This document shows, piece by piece, positions 1 to 11,405 of a DNA stretch of 64,000 nucleotides. The stretch's first letter is position 1. Every line of letters begins with the position of its first letter. The position numbers were made by a program, and so were the translations under genes. The notes below the pieces were generated by a model. It did no database searches, had not been told where the DNA came from, and saw only the letters and a list, made by a program, of their open reading frames with translations. Source of the DNA: Margaritifera margaritifera (taxonomy: Eukaryota; Mollusca; Bivalvia; Unionida; Margaritiferidae); NCBI GenBank assembly GCA_029931535.1, contig JAQPZY010001561.1, positions 62,001 to 126,000 of the forward strand, in the 5' to 3' direction.

Positions 1-235
1 TAAAAGAGCACTCAAAGAGAATAAGATGCATTTACTGTTGGGGTTTTAATAGACACTCTTTTCACTTATTTTCATAAACCAGGTGCATATGTTCAGCAGA
101 ATGTGGTATATTATTTTCCTAATTCAAAGCAACCTGTTTAATCCACCACTGGTAAGGACTATAAATGTATATTTATAGCATTAATTTTTTTAGCCAACAC
201 CTGCATAAAAGGACCATCTGTATATAAAGGATGAA
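1..235. other. Window start: intron, no recognised feature
   Basis: AT-rich sequence with no coding potential seen; presumed upstream ICA1 intron. Confidence 0.4.
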
Positions 236-1245
236 TTCTTATTGTATAAAGACCTCTTACTAGTAAAGACCACTTCTAGATTGTCCTGTGGGTGTTGTAT
301 AAAGACTGCTTACTAGTAAAGACCACTTCTAGATTGTCCCGTGGGTGTTGTATAAAGACCTCTTACTAGTAAAGACCACTTCTAGATTGTCCCGTGGGTG
401 TTTTATAAAGACCTCTTACTAGTAAAGACCACTTTTAGATTGTCCCGTGGGTGTTGTGTAAAGACTGCTTACTAATAAAGACCACTTCTAGATTGTCCTG
501 TGGGTGTTTTATAAAGATTTCTTACTAGTAAAGACCACTTCTAGATTGTCCTATGGGTGTTGTATAAAGACCTCTTACTAGTAAAGACCACTTCTAGATT
601 GTCCTGTGGGTGTTGTATAAAGACTTCTTACTAGAAAAGACCACTTCAAGATTGTCCCGTGGGTGTTTTATAAAGACTTCTTACTAGTAAAGACCACTTC
701 TGGATTGTCCCGTGGTTGTTGTATAAAGACCTCTTACTAGTAAAGACCACTTCTAGATTGTCCCGTGGGTGTTTTATAAAGACCTCTTACTAGTAAAGAC
801 CACTTCTAGATTGTCCTGTGGGTGTTTTATAAAGACCTCTTACTAGTAAAGACCACTTCTAGATTGTCCTGTGGGTGTTTTATAAGGACCTCTTACTAGT
901 AAAGACCACTTCTAGATTGTCCTGTGGGTGTTTTATAAAGACTTCTTACTAGTAAAGACCACTTCTAGATTGTCCTGTGGGTGTTTTATAAAGACGTCTT
1001 ACTAGTAAGGACCACTTCTAGATTGTCCTGTGGGTGTTGTATAAAGACCTCTTACTAGTAAGGACCACTTCTAGATTGTCCTGTGGTTGTTGTATAAGGA
1101 CCTCTAAAGACCACTTCTAGATTGTCCTATGGGTGTTATATAAAAACCTCTTACTAGTAAAGACCACTTCTAGATTGTCCTGTGGGTGTTGTATAAAGAT
1201 CTGCTTGTAAGGAACATGTCTAGATTGTCCCCTACGTGTTGTACA
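236..1245. repeat. 53-bp minisatellite, about 19 copies
   Basis: The unit is roughly GTATAAAGACCTCTTACTAG followed by TAAAGACCACTTCTAGATTG and TCCCGTGGGTGTT. Copies differ mainly at CCC/CCT and at GTAT/TTAT. The last units (1190-1320) are degenerate. It lies in the intron upstream of the first ICA1 exon. Confidence 0.93.
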
Positions 1246-1715
1246 AAGACCTCCCCTGGATGTTGTGTGAAAACCTCCTACTTGAAAGGACCATGTCTAG
1301 ATTGTACTCTGGGTGTTGAATATGCACAAGTTTGATTTTATTAGGTTAAATAGATTCTAACCTCTCCTTCCAACCACCCCAGAAATGAAACTAACATTCT
1401 ATAAAGACTACAGTTGGTTACTCCCATTAACTACATAAAACAGGAGAATCTGAAATAAGACCACCTTCAAGTTAAGACTATATTTTTCATGCACATCCAG
1501 TTAATGATCTTATTAAAGAAATGCGAATATACAAAATATCAGAAAAGAAGACCAAAATTTTCAGCTATAGTGAAGGATTAGACAGGTTCTTGTGTACTTA
1601 ATCACAAAGGTCAGGTTTTGCTTGAGCAAAGTTTATTCTGTTAATTAAGAAGAAAAAGAAAATCTTCATCACAAAAAGTTTGCTCATTTGTTGTTTTGGT
1701 TTTTTTCAATCTACT
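1246..1715. other. Intron, degenerate edge of the 53-bp array then plain sequence
   Basis: Decayed 53-bp units to about 1320, then AT-rich sequence without features. Confidence 0.4.
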
Positions 1716-2240
1716 GCACAAAAGCCTAAAAATCAATCTTCTGAAGTTTGGCATACTTATAGCACAGATGCCTAAAAATCAATCGTTTGAAGTTTGGCAT
1801 ACTTATGACACATGTTCCTAAAAAAAAATATTTTTTAAGTTCTGCATACTTATGACACAAATGCCTAAATATCAATCTTTTGAAGTTTGGGATACTTATG
1901 GCACAAATGCCTAAAAATCAATCTTTTGAAGTTTGGCATACTTATGGCACAAAAGCCTAAATATCAATCTTTTGAAGTTTGGCATACTTATTGCACAAAT
2001 TTAAAAAAATCAATCTTTTGAAGTCTGGCATACTTATGGCACAAATGCCTAACAATCAGTCTTTTAAAGTTTGGCATACTTATGGCACAAATGCCTAACA
2101 ATTAGTCTTTTAAAATTTGGCATACTTATGGCACAAAAGTCTAAAAATCAATCTTTTGAAGTCTGACATACTTATGGCACAAATGCCTAAAAATCAATAT
2201 TTTGAAGTTTGGCATGTTTACGGCACAAATGCTATAGGTT
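1716..2240. repeat. 46-bp minisatellite, about 11 copies
   Basis: The unit is CACAAATGCCTAAAAATCAA, TCTTTTGAAGTTTGGCATAC, TTATGG. It is unrelated in sequence to the 53-bp array 0.5 kb upstream. Confidence 0.92.
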
Positions 2241-3100
2241 TAGATTTTTAAATGTCAACTTGATGTAAAGTTTTACAAAGAAAAGAATAACAGATGGGAG
2301 AAAAACTTCTGTTATGGCAAAATTTTCTTTAATTTTATCTTTTTTTCTAAAATCATTGCTGAGGAATGAGAATGTTGAAGAGGTATTCTAGATTGCAAAA
2401 GCTGGAAACCTGTAAATTTTGTGCCCTCCATTACACATTGGATTTCTGAGCTACACTTTAAAAAATGTTCCAGCACTAAATATTTTCCTTTTGTATCTAT
2501 ACTAATTTGATGCTTGTATGTATGGCTTTTATTTTGTATATCTTGGTATTTCATAAAAGCTATTCCATGGACTTTAACCTTGCTCTTTCTTCACTACTCG
2601 GTATATATCTTTTATATGCACTAATTTTACATTCAGCTTCTTTCTTTGTGTACTTAGTCACTAAATGCATGGTGTAAGGATTTTTGAAATATTTATCTGA
2701 TCTGATGTACAATATATAAGCTTTATTATGCACTCTGATATCGTCACATAGACTTAACATGGGAAATAACCGAACAAAATTTTCCCATGATCAAGCAGTA
2801 AATGTTATCATAAGAATGTGTATCATGGCATTGATGATGTCATAAACAATTTTACATCATGACATCATATACAACTTGCCAGATATATTCATGTGTGTCA
2901 GAATTGAAATTATGAATGAAGTTGAGTAAAGAATAAAAAGAGCATACTTATTTAAATATTTGTAATTTCTTCTCTCATGTAATGTTAAAATATCTGGTAA
3001 CATGCCAGTTATAAATTAGTGTATAATAATAAGTAGATTATTCTAAGTTTAGTGTCAGATATATCTGGTGGACTCATTTTGGCATAAGAACATGCTTAGT
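2241..3100. other. Intron, nothing recognised
   Basis: AT-rich. Short open frames on the minus strand (2312-2760) show no domain and no codon-like pattern. Confidence 0.4.
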
Positions 3101-3641
3101 CAAATTACACACAGCATAACTGACACATTATAAGTTTTACATTGCCAGTTTTTATCTCTCTTCTGAAAGGTATCACTTTTCTTGAGACCGCAAACAGTAA
3201 TGTCATCTATTTTAAGATCCTGTGTTAAATTTTTTAAATGATGTAGAATAAAAATTTATTTTATTCCAACATTTGAACCACTATTTCTAGAATAATTTCC
3301 TTTCATTACTTTCACTGGTATCACCCAAAATTCACTTGCCTGTCAGACAAGCTCTTTTCACTTTCACTTGTATTGACCTTAGTTTCACTTGCCTTGGGCA
3401 ATCGGGCAACCATTTATCTTGAGCCCTTACACTTCAGGCATATTCCAGTATTGTATTCTATTTTTAGTTGATTACCAAAACTTATGTAGAAGATACACAT
3501 GACTTTTAAAAAATTTAACACAGGATCTTAAAATAGATGCTATTACTGTTGCTGTCTCAAGAAAAGTGATACCTTTCAGAAGAGAGATAAAAACTGGCAA
3601 TGTAAAACTTATAATGTGTCAGTTATGCTGTGTGTAATTTG
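3101..3641. mobile_element. Foldback element with about 137-bp inverted repeats
   Basis: The left arm 3101-3240 (starting CAAATTACACACAGCATAAC) is the near-perfect reverse complement of the right arm about 3504-3641 (ending GTTATGCTGTGTGTAATTTG). The loop of about 265 bp carries CACTTG/CACTTTCACTTG repeats but no coding sequence. Long arms with a short unrelated loop fit a foldback or MITE-type DNA element. I see no clear target duplication. Confidence 0.8.
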
Positions 3642-3865
3642 AATGCTGCCCATGGAAGCCATGGAGTATACCATCTTATAGTAAAACCACCTTATAATGA
3701 AATACACTATACATAGTACTATGTAATAAAATTGGATCCATGATCATACCCACCTTATAAAAAGAAATGTTATAATAAATAGCCCTATACTGAGGGAGTG
3801 CTGTATTTGTTTTCTTAAACCTTAAATTTATGACTTTATATATCTTCCATGAAATTTTTAATAGC
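3642..3865. other. Intron, nothing recognised
   Basis: Plain AT-rich sequence between the foldback element and composite element copy A. Confidence 0.35.
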
Positions 3866-4965
3866 ACCATTGATTTAAGGGCCAAAGGTCAAGGTCACTG
3901 ACATTAGTCTCACATGATGTGACTAGACCAAACTTGATGGATGGCTTGCACTTGGGGTAGGGAAGAAGCCTATCAGTTTTGGGGTGAAAAGGTGAAAGAA
4001 CAAAGCCACTATAAATTTGGTTTATATAAAAAATGTTGACCATATGTTTTAAGGATTTAAAAATTTTTTCCTTTAGCTTTTATTTTATATTACTTTTTAC
4101 AGTATTTTAACATCTTTACCATTAATTTTTATCCTTTAGTTCTTTATATTTATATTTTTAAAATTTTACTTTTAAGCAGCACCATTAACTGATAGAAGAA
4201 AAATGGTTTCTGCACAATAACATTAGTTCTTCATCACAGACTTGGACCAAACTTTGTGGATGACTTTCGCTTGATTAAGGAAGAAGCCTATCAGTTTTGG
4301 GGTCAAAGGTCACTGTGACTGCAAGAAAAGTAGTTTCTGCACACAAATTTCAGTTCTCAGCCATGTACTTTCACCAATGTTTGTGAATGACTTTCACCTT
4401 GAGTAAGAAAGAAGTCTATTGATTTTTGGGGTCAAAAAGTAGTAATTAAAAGAAAAAAATGGTTATTGCATAATAACTTCAGGTATAGACCTTGTATCTT
4501 GACCAAAGTTTGAGGAGAGCTTGCACTTAAGCCATAGAAGAGTTGTATTGATTTGGAGGTTGAAAAGTCAAGGTCATTGTCTTTCAAAGAAAAATGGATT
4601 TTGCAGAATAACTTCTGTTCTAAAGTAAGTTCCTTGACCAAACTTTGAGGATGGCTTACACTTAGGGTACTAAAGGAACCTATAGATTATGGAGTCTAAA
4701 GGTCAGAGGTCACGGTCTTGGTAAGTCAAATAAGAATACAATTATTTCTGCATAAATATAGTTCAAGACTGCATACCTTGACCAAAGTTCAAGGTCATTG
4801 AGACCTATTAGACAATAATCTCCAGAGACAACCATGCCTGTTAGTGCCTGCATAGAGGACAAATAAATGCAGGGCAGGTGTATGATGTGCCTGTTAGTGC
4901 CTGCATAGAGGACTAATAAATGCAGGGCAGGTGTGTGATGTGCCATTGATGGCTCTCTTGATGGA
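3866..4965 (+). mobile_element. Composite repeat element, copy A (core repeats plus two tail units)
   Basis: Five to six diverged core units of about 125 bp (key words: GACCAAACTTTGTGGATG, GAAGAAGCCTATCAG, TTTTGGGGTCAAAGGTCA, AAAAATGGTTTCTGCACA) are followed by ACTGCATACCTTGACCA, CAAGGTCATTGAGA and two tail units (TGCATAGAGGAC...TGATGTGCC) at about 4843-4945. The same order occurs at 37560-42810 and 43670-43925, so the whole is one family. No coding sequence was seen. Confidence 0.75.
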
Positions 4966-5045
4966 TCTTGAGTTTATGCTCAAAGAGATTTTGACAGTGT
5001 GAAATCAGGTCTTGTTTTCTGTAATAACTTCTAGATGCTTTTCAG

Positions 5046-5158
5046 ATTGATATCATTTGGAGAGGACTCGGATGAGAAAAAGGAAGAGACAAGTGAACAA
5101 AATGATGACAAAGGAAGTTTGCAGAACCTGTATATAGACACACAAAAGACAAGTACAG
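5046..5158 (+). CDS. ICA1: ICA1-like gene, internal exon (first ICA1 exon in window)
   Basis: This 113-nt internal exon belongs to the islet cell autoantigen 1 (ICA1/ICA69) orthologue. It follows a pyrimidine-rich acceptor ending CTTTTCAG (AG at 5044-5045) and ends at the donor CAG|GTTGGT. The frame reads LISFGEDSDEKKEE, then an acidic, Ser/Thr-rich linker; it ends in phase 1, which matches the next exon. ICA1 proteins have an N-terminal arfaptin-homology/BAR-like domain that binds membranes and Rab2 and works in dense-core vesicle maturation and receptor trafficking, followed by a low-complexity linker and a conserved C-terminal ICAC domain. This exon is part of the linker; the BAR-like exons must be upstream of the window. 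On its own it has little diagnostic sequence; its assignment rests on splice phase and position ahead of the recognisable C-terminal exons. Confidence 0.75.
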
Positions 5159-5826
5159 GTTGGTAAAACATTTGGCGTTCATCAAATAACATATTGTGCA
5201 GCTATATCTGGAAAACAAGAAAAGTAACCACCCGAATCAGGTGGCTTTTTAATGCAAATTAAAAATTTGCAAAATTTCTATGAAGAGATCACAACAGTGT
5301 GGTTGTGTAAAACAGGTGATTGTTTATTGGATATCTTTTATATAGGTTAGAATTGTATCAGTTCAGTAGAATCGGACATAATAATAAATACATGTACAAT
5401 GCATTGCTGTTAATCAGCGACTGATAAGATTGAAAAACGTTTGGCTGGTTGAGAGAGATAGCTGTTGAGGAGAGTTTAAATATAGAGATTAAATGAAGAG
5501 AAGGGAAAATCAGACCCTTGCTGGATATGAGAGGCTTTTTTTCAAGAGAGGTGACCTTTATGGAAAGTTGCACTGTATATAAAGGCCACCCATTATTTAA
5601 AGGATCTTAATACGGATCTTAGATTTTTCTTTCACATACAAGCCACCTGTCTAATATGAACTAAGGACACTGTATTTTAGTAGTTGCTTCTCTCCACATC
5701 TTTGGGTTTCCTTTACCTCACATGCTATATATCTTTTCTTCCAAATAATGAAAATGTTGTTGTTGGGGTTTTTTATAATTTAAAGGAGATCTTTATTAAA
5801 GTAAATTCCGTTTTTTAATTTTGCAG
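5159..5826. other. ICA1 intron between first and second exons of the window
   Basis: 668-bp intron with GT...AG ends. No repeat or gene recognised in it. Confidence 0.7.
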
Positions 5827-6027
5827 AGAACAAATCCGACAAGAGTCAAACTGGAAACAAAGATCTTATTCTAGATTTTTGGGAAGATGACAAGGGAGAT
5901 AACTCTTCTAACCTAGATCAGGATCTGGCCAGGAAACTGGCAGAAACAGAGCTCACCATATCGCAGGAAATGAAGTCTGCAAGGACAGATTGCAAGTTAG
6001 GAAATACAGATGGCAGTAGTAGTAAAG
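5827..6027 (+). CDS. ICA1: ICA1-like gene, internal exon (second in window)
   Basis: This 201-nt exon starts after TTTTTAATTTTGCAG and ends AAAG|GTAAGC. It enters and leaves in phase 1 and has an open frame throughout. The product is acidic and polar: LILDFWEDD near the start, then a helix-prone stretch ARKLAETELTISQEM, then a Ser-rich end (DGSSSK). It is the middle of the ICA1 linker/early ICAC region. Very unusually, the intron immediately after its donor is a 44-bp minisatellite whose every unit restates the donor hexamer, so this splice site is followed by several near-copies (see the repeat at 6028-6400). Reading past the true donor meets a TAA within five codons, so use of a downstream copy would truncate the protein. 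Confidence 0.82.
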
Positions 6028-6400
6028 GTAAGCAGACATAATATTACATGTCTATAGCTATTACAGTTACTGTAAGCAGACATAATATTACATGTCTATA
6101 GCTATTACAGTTACTGTAAGCAGACATAATATTACATGTCTATAGCTATTACAGTTACTGTAAGCAGACATAATATTACATGTCTATAGCTATTACAGTT
6201 ACTGTAAGCAGACATAATATTACATGTCTACAGCTATTACAGTTACTGTAAGCAGACATAATATTATATGCCTGTAGCTATTACAATTACTGTAAGCAGA
6301 CATAATATTGCATGCCTTTAGCTTTACAGTTACCGTAATACAGACGATAGTATTAAAGGTAAGCAGACATAATATTACATGCCTTTAGGTTTTACAGTAA
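6028..6400 (+). repeat. 44-bp minisatellite starting at the exon donor site
   Basis: The unit GTAAGCAGACATAATATTAC, ATGTCTATAGCTATTACAGT, TACT is repeated about seven times, beginning with the real donor GT at 6028. Each unit therefore starts with the donor word GTAAGC. Near 6333-6358 a longer unit also carries ACAGACGATAGTATTAAAG before GTAAGC, resembling the last bases of the exon (ACAGATGGCAGTAGTAGTAAAG), so the exon-intron boundary itself appears duplicated. Confidence 0.93.
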
Positions 6401-6704
6401 CTGTAAGTTCACTTTATTAGCTGTATACCAATTTTCATGGGGTACCAATTTTCATGGACTTCATGGTAGGTACATACCATAATTACCTAACCAAACAATG
6501 ATCCATCAGCGGAGACCCCTTTCTCTTTCAATGAATTTAGGCTCCATTAAAAGGGTGGTGGGGTGCTGGCAAATCCATGAAAATGGATACCCATTCAAAT
6601 AAAAAAGTGACAATAGCTTCTTTATAAAGTTAATGATCCTTTGAGTCATCCCACCTACACACCACCTTCGAATAGGGGTTCAGAAGATGTTTTACATTAT
6701 TGTA
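6401..6704. other. Short dispersed repeat with GGTACCAATTTTCATGG
   Basis: TACCAATTTTCATGG occurs twice at 6426-6460; related words lie at 48549-48575 and 50030-50100. The rest to 6704 is plain. Confidence 0.5.
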
Positions 6705-9700
6705 TTTTGTAGCTGTATGACAGGCAGCTGCTTAAATGAGGGTTGATGATTTAAAAGAATTTGTTACTGTTTAGAACAGGCATCTGCTTAAATGGGGGTT
6801 GATGTTTAGAACAGGTAGCTGCTTAAATGAGGGTTGATGATTTAAAAGAATGTGTTACCGTTTAGAACAGGCAGCTGCTTAAATGAGGGTTGATGATTGA
6901 AAAGAATTTGTTACTGTTTAGAACAGGCATCTGCTTAAATGGGGGTTGATGTTTAGAACAGGTAGCTGCTTAAATGAGGGTTGATGATTTAAAAGAATGT
7001 GTTACCGTTTAGAACAGGCAGCTGCTTAAATGAGGGTTGATGATTGAAAAGAATTTGTTACTGTTTAGAACAGGCAGCTGCTTAAATGAGGGTTGATGAT
7101 TGAAAAGAATTTTTTACTGTTTGGAACAAGCAGCTGCTTAAATGAGGGTTGATGATTGAAAAGAATTTGTTACCGTTTAGAACAGGCAGCTGCTTAAATG
7201 AGGGTTGATGATTTAAAAGAATTTGTTACCGTTTAGAACAGGCAGCTGCTTAAATGAGGGTTGATGATTTAAAAGAATTTGTTTCTGTTTAGAACAGGCA
7301 GCTGCTTAAATGAGGGTTGATGATTGAAAAGAATTTGTTACCGGTTAGAACGGTCAGCTGCTTAAATGAGGGTTGATTGAAAAGAATTTGTTACTGTTTA
7401 GAACAAGCAGCTGTTTAAATGAGAGTTGATGACTGAAAAGAATTTGTTACTGTTTAGAACAGGCAGCTGCTTAAATGAGGGTTGATGATTAAAAAGAATT
7501 TGTTACTGTTTAGAACAGTCAGCTGCTTAAATGAGGGTTGATGATTGAAAAGAATTTGTTACTGTGTAGAACAGGCAGCTGCTTAAATGAGGGTTGATGA
7601 TTGAAAAGAATTTGTTACTGTTTAGAACAGATTGATGCTTAAATGAGGGTTGATGATTGAAAAGAATTTGTTACTGCTTAGAACAGTCAGCTGTTTAAAT
7701 GATGGTTGATGATTAAAAAGAATTTGTTACTGTTTAGAACAGGCAGCTGCTTAAACGAGGGTTGATGATTGAAAAGAATTTGTTACTGTGTAGAACAGGC
7801 AGCTGCTTAAATGAGGGTTGATGATTGAAAAGAATTTGTTACTGTTTAGAACAGATTGATGCTTAAATGAGGGTTGATGATTGAAAAGAATTTGTTACTG
7901 CTTAGAACAGTCAGCTGTTTAAATGATGGTTGATGATTGAAAAGAATTTGTTACTGTTTAGAACAGGCAGCTGCTTAAATGATGGTTGATGATTGAAAAG
8001 AATTTGTTACTGTGTAGAACAGGCAGCTGCTTAAATGAGGGTTGATGATTGAAAAGAATTTGTTACTGTTTAGAACAGATTGATGCTTAAATGAGGGTTG
8101 ATGATTGAAAAGAATTTGTTACTGCTTAGAACAGTCAGCTGTTTAAATGATGGTTGATGATTGAAATGAATTTGTCCTGTTTAGAACAGATTGATGCTTA
8201 AATGAGGGTTGCTGATTGAAAAGAATTTGTTACTGCTTAGAACAGTCAGCTGTTTAAATGAGGGTTGATGATTGAAAAGAATTTGTTACTGCTTAGAACA
8301 GTCAGCTGTTTAAATGAGGGTTGCTGATTGAAAAGAATTTGTTACTGTTTAGAACAAGCAGCTGCTTAAATGATGGTTGATGATTGACAAGAAATTGTTA
8401 CTGTTTAGAACAGATTGATGCTTAAATGAGGGTTGCTGATTGAAAAGAATTTGTTACTGCTTAGAACAGTCAGCTGTTTAAATGAGGGTTGATGATTGAA
8501 AAGAATTTGTTACTGCTTAGAACAGTCAGCTGTTTAAATGAGGGTTGATGATTGACAAGAATTTGTTACTGCTTAGAACAGTCAGCTGCTTAAATGAGGG
8601 TTGATGATTGACAAGAATTTGTTACTGTTTAGAACAGGCAGCTGCTTAAATGAGGGTTGATGATTGAAAAGAATTTGTTACTGTTTAGAACAGGCAGCTG
8701 CTTAAATGAGGGTTGATGATTGAAAAGAATTTGTTACTGTTTAGAACAGGCAGCTGCTTAAATGAGGGTTGATGATTGAAAAGAATTTGTTACTGTGTAG
8801 AACAGTCAGCTGCTTAAATGAGGGTTGATGATTGAAAAGAATTTGTTACTGTTTAGAACAGTCAGCTGCTTAAATGATGGTTGATGATTGACAAGAATTT
8901 GTTACTGCTTAGAACAAGCAGCTGCTTAAATGAGGGTTGATGATTGACAAGAATTTGTTACTGTTTAGAACAGTCAGCTGCTTAAATGAGGGTTGATGAT
9001 TGAAAAGAATTTGTTACTGTTTAGAACAGATTGATGCTTAAATGAGGGTTGATGATTGACAAGAATTTGTTACTGTTTAGAACAAGCAGCTGCTTAAATG
9101 ATGGTTGATGATTGACAAGAATTTGTTACTGTTTAGAACAGATTGATGCTTAAATGAGGGTTGCTGATTGAAAAGAATTTGTTACTGCTTAGAACAGTCA
9201 GCTGTTTAAATGAGGGTTGATGATTGAAAAGAATTTGTTACTGCTTAGAACAGTCAGCTGTTTAAATGAGGGTTGATGATTGACAAGAATTTGTTACTGC
9301 TTAGAACAGTCAGCTGCTTAAATGAGGGTTGATGATTGACAAGAATTTGTTACTGTTTAGAACAGGCAGCTGCTTAAATGAGGGTTGATGATTGAAAAGA
9401 ATTTGTTACTGTTTAGAACAGTCAGCTGCTTAAATGAGGGTTGATGATTGAAAAGAATTTGTTACTGTTTAGAACAGGCAGCTGCTTAAATGAGGGTTGA
9501 TGATTGAAAAGAATTTGTTACTGTTTAGAACAGTCAGCTGCTTAAATGAGGGTTGATGATTGAAAAGAATTTGTTACTGTTTAGAACAGTCAGCTGCTTA
9601 AATGATGGTTGATGATTGACAAGAATTTGTTACTGTTTAGAACAGTCGGCTGCTTAAATGATGGTTGATGATTGACAAGAATTTGTTACTGCTTAGAACA

Positions 9701-9980
9701 AGCAGCTGCTTAAATGAGGGTTGATGATTGACAAGAATTTGTTACTGCTTAGAACAGTCAGATGTTTAAATGATGGTTGATGATTGACAAGAATTTGTTA
9801 CTGCTTAGAACAGTCAGATGTTTAAATGATGGTTGATGATTGACAAGAATTTGTTACTGTTTAGAACAGTCAGATGTTTAAATGATGGTTGATGATTGAC
9901 AAGAATTTGTTACTGCTTAGAACAGTCAGATGTTTAAATGAGGGTTGATGATTGACAAGAATTTGTTACTGTTTAGAACC
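6705..9980. repeat. 56-bp minisatellite, about 58 copies, with higher-order structure
   Basis: The unit is AAAAGAATTTGTTACTGTTT, AGAACAGGCAGCTGCTTAAA, TGAGGGTTGATGATTG. Variants at the CAGGCAGCTGC position (GTCAGCTGTT, CAAGCAGCTGC, AGATTGATGC) recur in fixed order: a four-unit (224-bp) block repeats near 7566, 7787 and 8006, and a 13-unit (728-bp) block starting near 8411 repeats at about 9139. Most units carry one CAGCTG E-box word. Confidence 0.95.
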
Positions 9981-10620
9981 TGCCTAATATGGGTTTTATA
10001 GTAAGAGAGTTCAGTGCCTTTTTAAGTATTTGACATTAAGGAATCTTTGTTCAGAAGGCATGTTTTTATCCAGAGGCAGATGCTCAGATAAAGTTTACTG
10101 AATAATTCCAAGTTGTCCCGTTTTTTATATCTTCTAATTTTTGTACACCATTAATCCGCAGGGATGATTCTGCTGTATTAATTACACTCACCTGGCAGCC
10201 CCAATTTGCATTGGTGGCCCCAGAATTTTTATTTTGAAATTTCCGAATTGACAACTCTCATGCTTGCCAGAATTGTTCTTTCATTCCATTCATATCTGCA
10301 CCATATGTTACTGGATTGGAATGATAATTTTACCTTTTTTCCTTACCAGAAGTGATCGTGATCATACAAAAGCTTGGAATTGTTTTTTTAAGTGCATTTA
10401 GGTATAATAAGTACTCAGATTCTCCGAAGTATGTGCAAGTAATTGTGGACTTTTTTGAACAAAAAAAAGGATAATTTGTAAGGATTAAATGCGATTGATA
10501 CCATGGTCATATGATTTATTTCTGCATCCATATTTCTTTTACACTTGAAATTATTAAATTATTTTTATGTGCAGTTCAATATAGAGTTTTTTTTTAAGCA
10601 AAATCATTGCCAATAAGAAA
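9981..10620. other. Intron, nothing recognised
   Basis: Plain AT-rich sequence. Confidence 0.4.
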
Positions 10621-11405
10621 AATGTATGTATGTGGTAGTGTTTTATGGCATCTCAGCACAAAAGTGGCTATGTAGTGCCAACAAAAGGTTAAGTTCCGAA
10701 AATGTAAAAATGAATTGTACAAAAATTTAGGAAGTTAAATCTTTCCAAAAAAATGTAAAATTCAGTACAAGAAGATAATATATTAAACCTAAAAAGAGTT
10801 AAAATTATGTACAGTATATATAAAATAGCAGATAAAGGCAACACATGTAAAATCCTTAAAACATGATTAAAATTTGTTGTATAAACTGCATTCCCTTAAA
10901 AAGTCCAATATTTTCTCAAGCAGGACATCCTCATTCAATTTCTTCAGGCAGTTAACATCAAAATACTTCTGTCTCACAGGGTGGAAATCAACACACTTGA
11001 CAAGAATGTGCTTCACTGTCAGTGGATACTGGCAGGGTGCACACTATGGTCAGAGTTCACCCTTCAGAAGGTATGCATGAGTCAAGTATGTGTGTCCAAT
11101 ATGTGATTGGTATAATACAACCTCATCTCTCCAATTGGTTCTCTATGAGGAATACCACTCACCTATAGTGCATTTGATGTTATTAAGTTTTTTGTGGAGT
11201 TTTCATTCCACATATTTTGCCAAGTATGACGAACATACTGATTTATACAGTATTTGAAGTCAGTATATAGAATATTCCATTCGGAAACAGGTGACTGCAG
11301 GGCAGCTTTGGCTGCTTTATCTGCCCTTTCATTACGCTTTATACGGAAAATAAAAGCATCATTATTTAATGAATGTGTACACTGCACATAAATGATTATT
11401 TTCAA
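10621..11405 (-). pseudogene. 5'-truncated non-LTR retrotransposon (LINE) with RNase H and zinc-knuckle remnants
   Basis: Read on the minus strand from 11405, the sequence has the end of an RNase H domain (KRNERADKAAKAAL), then WQNMWNENS, then after frame breaks IGHTYLTHAYLLKGEL and a CCHC-type motif CAPCQYPLTVKHILVKC, ending DFLRECSLYNKF with a TAA at 10869-10867. That order (RNase H, GHT-LTH, C-C-H-C, stop) is typical of Jockey/I-type LINEs. Two in-frame stops lie just before the zinc knuckle. The 3' UTR runs to about 10621 and ends in a few TACA/TGTA repeats. It is the same family as the copy at 42935-43296, with which it shares the coding end and the whole 3' UTR. Confidence 0.82.

Noticed and set aside
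6705..9980. CRISPR-like regular repeats
   Set aside because: Units are contiguous without unique spacers, in a spliced animal gene; it is a minisatellite.
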